Part shown: in pieces, positions 57,180-64,000 of the stretch
How positions within the stretch are numbered: the stretch's first letter is position 1
Layout of the letters: each line of letters begins with the position of its first letter
NCBI RefSeq assembly: GCF_002154725.1
Contig: NZ_MTAW01000066.1
Location: 40,056 to 104,055, forward strand
Origin: Nostoc sp. 106C
Lineage (GTDB): Bacteria; Cyanobacteriota; Cyanobacteriia; Cyanobacteriales; Nostocaceae
Direction: 5' to 3'
DNA: 64,000 nucleotides
Program-made: the position numbers and the translations under genes
The notes under the pieces: generated by a model
The model's database searches: none
Seen by the model: only the letters and a program-made list of their open reading frames with translations
What the model was told of the DNA's origin: nothing

Positions 57180-57665
57180 TCAAGACATTGCCTGAATAAT
57201 GTAATCAAAGTATGGTGATGCTTCAGCAGCGTCTTCTGCACTAAGTAAGTCAAGGGAGGCTTTTTTCAGGGAAGTGATAGCTTCTACCATTCCAGGTACG
57301 GGAACGCCCAATGAATTGTACATTTCCCGTACACCAATCAAACCAATTTTTTCAATTGGCTCTTTATCGCCAGCGAGTACGCCATAGGTAATCAGGCGCA
57401 AATACCAGCCAAAGTCACGAATACAGAGAGAACGCTGACGTTCGCCGTAAGCGTTACCACCAGGAGAGATAAAGTCAGGGCGCTTCTGCCACAATTGTTT
57501 GGTTGCTTCCTGAACGATCTTCTTTTCGTTTTCAGCTAGGGTGGCAGCAATCCGTGTCCGCTGTACGCCGGTTTGCAAAAAAGCTTGGATACTTTTCAGT
57601 TCGCCACTGCTGGGATAACGCAGTTCATCGTCGGCTTTGAGAATAACTTGGCTAATTACAGTCAT
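57180..57665 (-). CDS. apcD: Allophycocyanin alpha-B subunit
   Basis: Core phycobilisome pigment protein and terminal emitter that passes energy to photosystem I. I use ATG 57665 ([18 protein letters not shown]), giving 161 residues, the exact family length. The start [15 protein letters not shown] distinguishes ApcD from Apc[21 protein letters not shown] contains the chromophore Cys, followed by [20 protein letters not shown]. It stands alone, as is usual for apcD, away from apcABC. Confidence 0.93.
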   Translation of the reverse strand: MTVISQVILKADDELRYPSSGELKSIQAFLQTGVQRTRIAATLAENEKKIVQEATKQLWQKRPDFISPGGNAYGERQRSLCIRDFGWYLRLITYGVLAGDKEPIEKIGLIGVREMYNSLGVPVPGMVEAITSLKKASLDLLSAEDAAEASPYFDYIIQAMS

Positions 57666-57859
57666 GATTATTGCAATCACGCGAAATATTATCTGCTAGT
57701 TTAACGAGTCTGAGGTACACAAGTGAAGGGTTACAAGCTGGTATGTATTGAATTGACACGATTGGGCAATGGGAAGTGGAGAAATGAGTGAGATGAGGCA
57801 GATAAATCACAACTCTTGACTTTTGACCATTGACTCTTGACAAATGACAAATGACTAAT

Positions 57860-59257
57860 ATGATTTGGCAACAAGGCGAATTCATTGAAATTGCGATCGC
57901 CGATTTGAGCGATACGGGCGATGGTGTAGGACGGTATAACGATCGCGTAGTTTTTGTACCGGATACTGTACCGGGCGATCGCGTCGAGGTTCGCTTGGTA
58001 CACGTGAAACCGAAATACGCCCACGGCAAACTTCAGCAATTATTGCAACCATCGCCCCATCGCCAAAGACCAAGTTGCATTGTGGCTGATAAGTGTGGTG
58101 GTTGCCAATGGCAGCATATTAATTATGAATTCCAGTTAGCAGCCAAGCGCAATCAAGTTATCCAAGCTTTAGAGCGTATTGGCGGTTTTATGCAACCACC
58201 AGTAGACCCAGTACTCGCAGCTACCTCACCTTTGAGCTATCGCAACAAAGCTACATATCCTCTGAGCAAATCTTCAACAGGACAGGTACAAATCGGTTAC
58301 TACCAAAAAGCCAGCCACCAATTAATTAACTTGAATCAATGCCCAGTACAAGACTCCAGATTAAACCCAATACTTGCTGAGGTAAAGCAAGATATTCAAC
58401 AGCGGGGTTGGCAAATTTATGATGAACAACGTCACCAAGGGCAAATCCGCCATCTAGGTTTACGTATTGGACGCCGCACTGGGGAAATCTTACTGACTTT
58501 GGTTGTCAAGGACTGGAATTTACCAGAAATTGCAACCCAAGCGCAGGAGTGGTTAAAACGCTATCCCCAATTGGTAGGAGTATCATTAAATCGCAATCCT
58601 GCTCGTACAAATACTATATTTGGCAGCGAAACTCGTTGCGTTGCTGGTATGCCATACTTGCGAGAAAAATTTGCAGGATTGGAATTTCAGGTACTTCCGG
58701 ATACGTTTTTTCAGGTTTATACTGAAACAGCGGAGGCGCTGTTAAAGGTGATTCAGTCAGAACTGAATCTCCAAGGGTATGAGGTGTTGGTTGATGCCTA
58801 CTGCGGTATTGGAACTTTAACGTTGCCTTTGGCGAAACAAGTACGACAAGCTACTGGGCTAGAAGTACAACCAGAGGCAGTGCAACAAGCAATTTTGAAT
58901 GCCCAACGTAATGGAATTAATAACGTTACTTTCCAAACTGGGGCAGTAGAAAAATTGCTGCCACAGATGGAAAATGCACCAGATGTGGTATTACTTGATC
59001 CGCCGCGTAAGGGGTGCGATCGCTCTGTTATGGAAACTTTACGGCAAGTGAAACCATCTCGAATTGTTTACGTCAGCTGTAAAGTAGCTACCCTTGCTCG
59101 TGACTTGAAATTGCTTTGCCAAGATGGGCTGTATACTATCAAACGAGTACAACCAGCGGATTTTTTTCCTCAAACCGCTCATGTAGAAGCAGCCGCATTT
59201 CTTGTGTTATCACATACAGACGGGGGTTCTGCCACCTTGACAAAAACTCAAATTTGA
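57860..59257 (+). CDS. rlmD: 23S rRNA (uracil-5-)-methyltransferase RlmD-type
   Basis: TRAM-domain m5U methyltransferase. I prefer ATG 57860 (MIWQQGEFIEIAIADLSDTG); the ATG at 57851 is part of a TGACAAATGAC repeat. The 465 residues start with a TRAM domain (VEVRLVHVKPKYAHGKL). The iron-sulfur cysteines follow in CIVADKCGGCQWQH, then the SAM motif VDAYCGIGTLTLPLA, DPPRKGCDRS and the nucleophile in VYVSCKVATLARDL. The exact uridine cannot be deduced, since cyanobacteria often have one such enzyme for several sites. Confidence 0.9.
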   Translation: MIWQQGEFIEIAIADLSDTGDGVGRYNDRVVFVPDTVPGDRVEVRLVHVKPKYAHGKLQQLLQPSPHRQRPSCIVADKCGGCQWQHINYEFQLAAKRNQVIQALERIGGFMQPPVDPVLAATSPLSYRNKATYPLSKSSTGQVQIGYYQKASHQLINLNQCPVQDSRLNPILAEVKQDIQQRGWQIYDEQRHQGQIRHLGLRIGRRTGEILLTLVVKDWNLPEIATQAQEWLKRYPQLVGVSLNRNPARTNTIFGSETRCVAGMPYLREKFAGLEFQVLPDTFFQVYTETAEALLKVIQSELNLQGYEVLVDAYCGIGTLTLPLAKQVRQATGLEVQPEAVQQAILNAQRNGINNVTFQTGAVEKLLPQMENAPDVVLLDPPRKGCDRSVMETLRQVKPSRIVYVSCKVATLARDLKLLCQDGLYTIKRVQPADFFPQTAHVEAAAFLVLSHTDGGSATLTKTQI

Positions 59258-59644
59258 AATTTGTAGTCTAGTGCATACTAAAAATGCTAAAATTGAATTA
59301 AGCTTAAAATAAGTTTGATTTTGTTTAAAAAACTGAAGTTGCATAGACTCTAAAAATCATGAATTAGATTGTTTAAATGGCAAATCGGCCCACAGAAAGA
59401 ACAGGAGAATGCTACTTCTAAATTCCAGCATTTTTTTAGTTACTAACTGTCTTCGGAGTCTCCTCCCAGCCGTTTTAAATATTAAGCAATCTCAAATCAT
59501 AGACAGAGTCAATGCTCCCTAGCATTTTCAATATTTAGTTTTAAAGACGCAAGTTTGAAGGCAACATGACCACCTCAACCTTTATCAGGGTGCCTGTAAT
59601 AGCAAACTGATGTCTAGCTAACTGAAAGCTATGGGGTTTCTCTT
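59258..59644. other. Gap between rlmD and the anti-sigma factor gene
   Basis: A 387-base gap. AATGCT (59408-59413) pairs with AGCATT (59427-59432) followed by five T residues, a weak plus-strand terminator about 150 bases after the rlmD stop. The rest is AT-rich and presumably holds the next promoter. Confidence 0.45.
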
Positions 59645-60100
59645 GTGATTACCATCTCGCTCCGTCCAGTTGGACGTTATTGGGGCACTATTAGTTTTGC
59701 CTCAACTCTCTATCTATGTCCAATCTTAGATTTGCTTTTGGCAGAGATTCCAGCAACATTACAAGCCGAGCTGCGCCTAGGGCTTCAAGAGGCTTTAGTA
59801 AACGCAGCAAAACATGGCAATAATCTTGATCCTAGTAAAACAGTAGTAGTGCGTTTTTCGTTAATAGACAATCAATATTGGTGGGTAATATCAGACCAAG
59901 GTAGCGGCTTTGCTCCTTCATCGGACTCTGATTGTGATACCGATCCAATAGATTATCTTCCACCAGATGAAGCAGAAAGTGGACGAGGTCTTTGTCTTCT
60001 CCACCAAATTTTTGATCAGGTAGAGTGGAATCGCAAAGGTACAGAATTAAGACTTTGTAAACAACTAGAAAATCGTCCTCGATTATCTCTGCGGCGGTGA
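59645..60100 (+). CDS. Anti-sigma regulatory factor (RsbW-like kinase)
   Basis: GTG start; 151 residues. A GHKL ATPase domain with LRLGLQEALVNAAKHGNNLD (N box) and WWVISDQGSGFAP (G1 box), then SGRGLCLLHQIFDQV (G2 box). Such proteins bind a sigma factor and phosphorylate an anti-anti-sigma partner. Neither partner is adjacent, so its pathway is not visible here. Confidence 0.87.
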   Translation: MITISLRPVGRYWGTISFASTLYLCPILDLLLAEIPATLQAELRLGLQEALVNAAKHGNNLDPSKTVVVRFSLIDNQYWWVISDQGSGFAPSSDSDCDTDPIDYLPPDEAESGRGLCLLHQIFDQVEWNRKGTELRLCKQLENRPRLSLRR

Positions 60101-60180
60101 CAAATACAGCAAGTATTAGTGATTGGGTATTGGGTATTTGGAAGAGTTTTTCCTAGTCCCCAGCCCTTAACCGCTGATCC

Positions 60181-60477
60181 CTAGCCTTTAGTCGCTGATC
60201 CCTGATGTCCATGAGTAGGACAAGGGGGAGCAGAAATAGAGCGATCTAACCAACCAGTAGCCTGTTCTAATCTGGCGATAGCCTCCTGTGGCTGATCTTT
60301 GAGGAGAAACACAATAGCTGCGGCTGCTTGTTCACGAGCGCGGAAATTGCGGTTAGACTTGAGGCGATGCCAATCGTTAGGGGAAATGCTTAGCCTCTCC
60401 ATGAGAGCTTGGGCTAATTCCAAAGTGCTAAATTCATTCAGTTGACTGGTTTTAGGCAGCTGGGTAGATTGAGACAT
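60181..60477 (-). CDS. Small cyanobacterial hypothetical protein
   Basis: A 98-residue helical protein (STLELAQALMERLSISPNDW, REQAAAAIVFLLKDQPQEAI) ending SAPPCPTHGHQG. It looks like a conserved cyanobacterial family of unknown function (possibly DUF6439; not certain). No signal peptide. It is divergent from the next gene. Confidence 0.7.
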   Translation of the reverse strand: MSQSTQLPKTSQLNEFSTLELAQALMERLSISPNDWHRLKSNRNFRAREQAAAAIVFLLKDQPQEAIARLEQATGWLDRSISAPPCPTHGHQGSATKG

Positions 60478-60587
60478 GACTCTTAAGTGCTGAGTATTAA
60501 GTGCTGAGTGCTGAGTTAGTCTATAGTCTAAATTTTGGTTATTGACTATTGGCAGACTTACATTTAATCATAGTTTAATCCTAGAAA

Positions 60588-60956
60588 ATGAAGCCGCCTA
60601 AACAGTTTCCTAATTCTTCATCACAGGAAAATCCGGAACCAGAATTTGAACAAGAACTCGAAGAAGTAGAGCGATCGCTTCTATCTTTAAAAGAACGCTA
60701 CACTCAAGTGCAAAGCGATCGCGAACAAAAATCACAATTGCAACAACGTCGTCAAGACTTGCAGCAAAATAAAATGCAAACGCCAGAAATCAAAGCAGAG
60801 TTAAAGCACATTCAACAGCAGTTGGAAGTGCTAGAACTAAACTTAGAAAGCCAGTTATTTTCTTGGCGTAGCTTTAAGAAACCTTTCTGGCAAGCCGTCC
60901 GCTTTGGTGGAATGGGCGTTATCATAGGCTGGATATTAAAGTCCTGTGCTGGTTAA
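60588..60956 (+). CDS. Coiled-coil protein with a C-terminal membrane anchor
   Basis: A 122-residue protein: charged coiled coil (EFEQELEEVERSLLSLKERY, HIQQQLEVLELNLESQL) followed by a hydrophobic segment, VRFGGMGVIIGWILKSC, near the C-terminus. It could be tail-anchored. It ends three bases before asnS, so the two are probably co-transcribed. Function unknown. Confidence 0.7.
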   Translation: MKPPKQFPNSSSQENPEPEFEQELEEVERSLLSLKERYTQVQSDREQKSQLQQRRQDLQQNKMQTPEIKAELKHIQQQLEVLELNLESQLFSWRSFKKPFWQAVRFGGMGVIIGWILKSCAG

Positions 60957-60959
60957 ATT

Positions 60960-62351
60960 ATGGTAAATCGACGGATTGCAGAAATATTGCGAAGTGGTCA
61001 ACCTGATGAGTCCCTCTTAGTTCAAGGCTGGGTGCGGACAAAACGCGAGTCTAAAGGGTTTGCTTTTATCGAAGTCAATGACGGCTCATCACTAGCTAAT
61101 TTGCAAGTCGTGATTAATCAGGATTTGCCAGATTACGAAGCTATATTGAAAAAATTAAATACAGGTGCTGCGGTCGAAGTAACAGGGGTACTCGTAGCAT
61201 CTGTTGGTAAAGGACAGCGGATTGAGTTGAAAGCCGAGACGGTGAAAGTCTACGGTGAAGCTGATCCCGATACATATCCTTTGCAAAAGAAACGTCATTC
61301 CTTTGAATTTTTGCGCACCATTGGACATTTGCGATCGCGTACAAATTCCTTTGGTGCAGTTTTCCGCGTCAGAAATGCTTGTTCGACAGCAATTCACCAA
61401 TTTTTCCAAGAAAGAGGCTTTTTGTGGGTACACACACCCATCATTACTGCTAGCGATTGCGAAGGTGCAGGAGAACTATTCAGCGTCACCAGCTTGGATC
61501 TGAAAAATATTCCCCGCACAGAATCCCAAGCAGTTGATTACAGCCAAGACTTTTTTGCCAAACCTACATATTTAACAGTCAGCGGCCAGTTAGAAGCGGA
61601 AGTCATGGCGATGGCGTTTAGTAACGTCTACACCTTTGGCCCCACCTTCCGCGCGGAAAACTCCAACACCTCCCGCCACCTAGCAGAATTTTGGATGGTT
61701 GAGCCAGAAATGGCTTTTTGCGACCTAGAAGGTGATATGGATTTAGCTGAGGCGTTTCTCAAATACATTTTTCAATATGTGTTAGAAAAATGCCCAGAAG
61801 ACATGGAATTTTTCAATCAACGCATTGACAATACTGTATTAGCAACAGCAGAAAATATTATTAACAATCAATTTGAGCGCTTAACTTATACAGATGCGAT
61901 CGCACTTTTAGAAAAAGCTGATGTCAAGTTTGATTATCCTGTGAGTTGGGGCTTAGATTTACAATCTGAACACGAACGCTACTTGGCTGAACAACTCTTC
62001 AAAAAGCCTGTAATCGTTACAGATTACCCAGCGCAAATTAAAGCTTTTTATATGCGTTTAAGCGATGATGAAAAGACCGTGCGTGCGATGGATATTCTCG
62101 CACCAAAAATCGGTGAAATCATTGGCGGTTCCCAACGGGAAGAACGTTTAGAAGTGTTAGAACGCCGCGTAATAGCGCAAGGAATGAAACCAGAGGATTT
62201 GTCGTGGTATCTCGATTTGCGCCGTTATGGTACAGTTCCTCATGCTGGTTTTGGCTTGGGTTTTGAACGACTTGTGCAATTTATGACGGGGATGGGAAAT
62301 ATTAGGGATGTAATACCCTTCCCACGTACACCGCAAAATGCTGAGTTTTGA
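60960..62351 (+). CDS. asnS: Asparaginyl-tRNA synthetase
   Basis: Charges tRNA-Asn. The 463 residues have the N-terminal OB-fold anticodon domain ([20 protein letters not shown]). The class IIb core follows, with motif 2 [20 protein letters not shown] and motif 3 [18 protein letters not shown]. Length and motifs are normal. It follows the coiled-coil gene with a three-base gap and overlaps the broken cheR-like frame at its stop. Confidence 0.96.
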   Translation: MVNRRIAEILRSGQPDESLLVQGWVRTKRESKGFAFIEVNDGSSLANLQVVINQDLPDYEAILKKLNTGAAVEVTGVLVASVGKGQRIELKAETVKVYGEADPDTYPLQKKRHSFEFLRTIGHLRSRTNSFGAVFRVRNACSTAIHQFFQERGFLWVHTPIITASDCEGAGELFSVTSLDLKNIPRTESQAVDYSQDFFAKPTYLTVSGQLEAEVMAMAFSNVYTFGPTFRAENSNTSRHLAEFWMVEPEMAFCDLEGDMDLAEAFLKYIFQYVLEKCPEDMEFFNQRIDNTVLATAENIINNQFERLTYTDAIALLEKADVKFDYPVSWGLDLQSEHERYLAEQLFKKPVIVTDYPAQIKAFYMRLSDDEKTVRAMDILAPKIGEIIGGSQREERLEVLERRVIAQGMKPEDLSWYLDLRRYGTVPHAGFGLGFERLVQFMTGMGNIRDVIPFPRTPQNAEF

Positions 62352-62695
62352 CCCAGAAAGTAGCAAATGATGGGAAGGGAACTGGGGCGATCTCTGATCG
62401 GTACAGCGCCTTACTTTTAGATGCAAACTCAATTAGTTCCGGTGCGATCGCCAATGTCATTGCTCAAAGAATGGCAACTTGTAAAATCACGCATATATCT
62501 GGCTACTTGGGGCTTTTGCACAAATCTCCTCAAGAATGGGAAGCATTGATTGACATTGTGATTGTCCCAGAAATATGGTTTTTTCGAGAGCCGGAATCAT
62601 TCACGTTGTTGAAGTATTACATATTATCTGAATGGCTAGTAACTAAATCGCAGCGTGTATTGCGGGTTTTGAGTGTACCCTCTGCCACAGGTGAA
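62348..62695 (+). pseudogene. CheR-type methyltransferase gene, 5' part, cut by a group II intron
   Basis: The frame reads LDANSISSGAIANVIAQRMA, ALIDIVIVPEIWFFREPESF and RVLRVLSVPSATGE, matching the N-terminal half of CheR methyltransferases (VPETWFFRD and the LSVPCATGEEPYS SAM motif). It stops matching exactly at the intron edge. The first residues of the usual CheR N-terminus seem missing, and the only start is a TTG overlapping the asnS stop. The 3' part must lie beyond the window. Confidence 0.8.
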
Positions 62696-64000
62696 ATTAA
62701 ACTCAACGAGATTGTCACCAATCCCGTTGGTCTTCAAAACCGTGCGTAACAGTTTCCCGTTACACGGCTCCTCAACGGCGTGATGCTTGTCATGCATACC
62801 TGCTGCCATCTCTGGCAGTTTTCTCGTCGTGGCAATGTCTGTGTAGGAGTTGTAAGTTTTTATATACATCCTTTCCACCTTTTGATTTTGGGATGATATG
62901 GTCAACTTCCATCACATCGTATTCTCTAAAGTACAGTCCACATTGGGCACATTTCCCTTTTTGACTTTTGAGTAATATAGTTACTCTTAGTGGTAGAAGG
63001 GGGTTTTTGCCTTTTCTTTCACTCCAGTAGATTAGGTTTCCATCAAAGGGGAATGCATTTCCTTTTACCTTGGTGTGCCTGACGATTTCCGTTTTGGCAT
63101 GTTTTATTAAGGTTTCTGTCACTTTCCCCTCTTTGGTTGCTGAAAAAACCCAGTTGTCACCGCCTATTGTGTTCCAGTATCTTTTTGATACCCATCCCTT
63201 AGATTTTTGGGGGTGGCGGTGTTTTGCCCAGGCTCGAAGCTTGATGAATACTAGACGGTCAATATCTTGGAAGATTTCTTTGCTTACCACCGTTGAGTAA
63301 TAATTTGCCCATCCCTTTATTATCGGGTTTAGGTGTCTTATTAGAGCCTCTTGGGGGGCTGATTTGTGGGCATCGATAATCTTACAGATTTCGTCATAGT
63401 GTCTTTTAATCGCCTTCGTGCTGGGTTTGATGAGTGTTTTGAACCCTAGTAGATTTCCTCTGACTTTTCCTGTTTGGTACTTCCCTACTGTATATTGCCT
63501 AACATTGAACCCTAGGAAGTCAAACCCTTTGGAGTTAATGATATGAGGCTTTTGTAGGGTGTAGACTATTCTGGTTTTACTAGGTTTCAGTTCTAGACCC
63601 ATGTTTTCTAACCACTCAGATATTTCGGTTTTACATCTTTGGATGACATCGATATCCGGGTGTAGAATTACGAAATCGTCTGCATATCTTATGAAAGATA
63701 GTGCGTTTTGATTGTCTCTTTTCTTGCCGGGTAGTGATTCAGCGATTTTTTTAATCGCCTCTTCCATTCCATGTAATGCGATGTTCGCTAGCAAGGGGGA
63801 TATTACACCACCTTGTGGCGTGCCTTCATCTGTTTCTGACCATTCTCCGTTATCAAATACACCTGATTTTAACCACGCTTTGATTAAGCGGTTTAAGGTT
63901 GGGAATGTATTGATTTTGGCTAATAGTGCAGCGTGATTGATTTTATCGAAAGTGGGTAGCCAGCTAGCGAGGTTTCCACTGTTTGGTTCCTTTTCTAACT
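62696..64000 (-). mobile_element. Group II intron, 3' part, inserted antisense in cheR-like gene
   Basis: On the minus strand the 3' end shows domain V (62770-62732), opening GAGCCGTGTAACGGGAAACT and closing GCACGGTTTTGAAG. Domain VI (62731-62696) has an 11-bp stem, a candidate branch A eight bases from the end, and terminates in AT. The 5' end and start of the maturase are outside the window. Confidence 0.85.
62790..63998 (-). CDS. Group II intron reverse transcriptase/maturase, partial
   Basis: The frame is open to the window edge, so the N-terminus is missing; the TTG at 63794 is not the start. Visible are EGTPQGGVISPLLANIALHG (RT domain 4), SFIRYADDFVIL with the catalytic YADD, the maturase X domain (LNPIIKGWANYYSTVVSK) and a C-terminal HNH endonuclease (KGKCAQCGLYF, EVDHIIPKSKGGKD, LLHRHCHDEKT). 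The part just upstream (LASWLPTFDKINH) lacks the usual D-x-D pattern of RT motif A, which may point to decay. Confidence 0.88.
   Translation of the reverse strand, partial: LEKEPNSGNLASWLPTFDKINHAALLAKINTFPTLNRLIKAWLKSGVFDNGEWSETDEGTPQGGVISPLLANIALHGMEEAIKKIAESLPGKKRDNQNALSFIRYADDFVILHPDIDVIQRCKTEISEWLENMGLELKPSKTRIVYTLQKPHIINSKGFDFLGFNVRQYTVGKYQTGKVRGNLLGFKTLIKPSTKAIKRHYDEICKIIDAHKSAPQEALIRHLNPIIKGWANYYSTVVSKEIFQDIDRLVFIKLRAWAKHRHPQKSKGWVSKRYWNTIGGDNWVFSATKEGKVTETLIKHAKTEIVRHTKVKGNAFPFDGNLIYWSERKGKNPLLPLRVTILLKSQKGKCAQCGLYFREYDVMEVDHIIPKSKGGKDVYKNLQLLHRHCHDEKTARDGSRYA

Noticed and set aside
1..64000. HIP1 octamers (GCGATCGC) as regulatory sites
   Set aside because: They occur throughout genes and gaps in this clade and do not mark single promoters; used only as evidence for a cyanobacterium.
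1..64000. tRNA, rRNA, tmRNA or CRISPR loci
   Set aside because: Reading the gaps on both strands I found no cloverleaf with a TTC-type T arm, no rRNA-like stretch and no spaced direct repeats; a tRNA or Infernal scan would be decisive.

Overview
The window comes from a filamentous cyanobacterium of the Nostoc/Anabaena/Calothrix type. The evidence is an allophycocyanin alpha-B gene (apcD), an rbp-rpsU pair, a KaiB-like protein, many HIP1 octamers (GCGATCGC) and short tandem heptamer repeats of the CCCCAAT, TTGGTCA and TGACAAA kinds between genes. Base composition is moderately AT-rich. No rRNA, tRNA or CRISPR array was recognised.

Region 1 (1-14.1 kb) is an exopolysaccharide/surface-glycan locus. 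It holds three GT4 glycosyltransferases, a Tat-type beta-helix protein, a YdcF-like protein, the dTDP-rhamnose genes (rfbB-A-C-D on the minus strand), an NAD epimerase, a polyprenyl-phosphate sugar transferase that could start a repeat unit, and gmd plus fcl for GDP-fucose. rfbB carries one in-frame amber codon, so as read here the rhamnose branch is broken at its second step.

Region 2 (14.2-21.5 kb, minus strand) is an efflux module: MarR regulator, HlyD/EmrA adaptor, an MFS exporter and a 14-helix EmrB-type exporter, followed by a GT39-type membrane glycosyltransferase. A shared 14-base motif upstream of marR and emrA looks like the operator.

Region 3 (21.6-48.7 kb) is mostly chromosomal backbone: a methyltransferase, a lipoprotein, PAP2 phosphatase, the cold-type RNA-binding protein/S21 pair, hemC, glgA, wecB, a PilU-like ATPase, a KaiB-domain protein, three small accessory ORFs including a GIY-YIG-like protein, uvrA, a six-PAS hybrid kinase, an Uma2-type nuclease, purF and purL.

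Region 4 (48.7-56.7 kb) is accessory and partly decayed. A Doc-type toxin gene is split by a 184-bp MITE. A nuclease toxin with a six-repeat N-terminal half is followed upstream by a GH18 chitinase and a small LysM protein, all without signal peptides. There is also a broken FAD monooxygenase, a CpcT-like protein with a PEP-CTERM tail and a lipoprotein.

Region 5 (56.7-64 kb) returns to housekeeping genes (apcD, rlmD-type methyltransferase, anti-sigma factor, asnS). It ends in a cheR-like gene interrupted by a group II intron in antisense orientation whose 5' part lies beyond the window.
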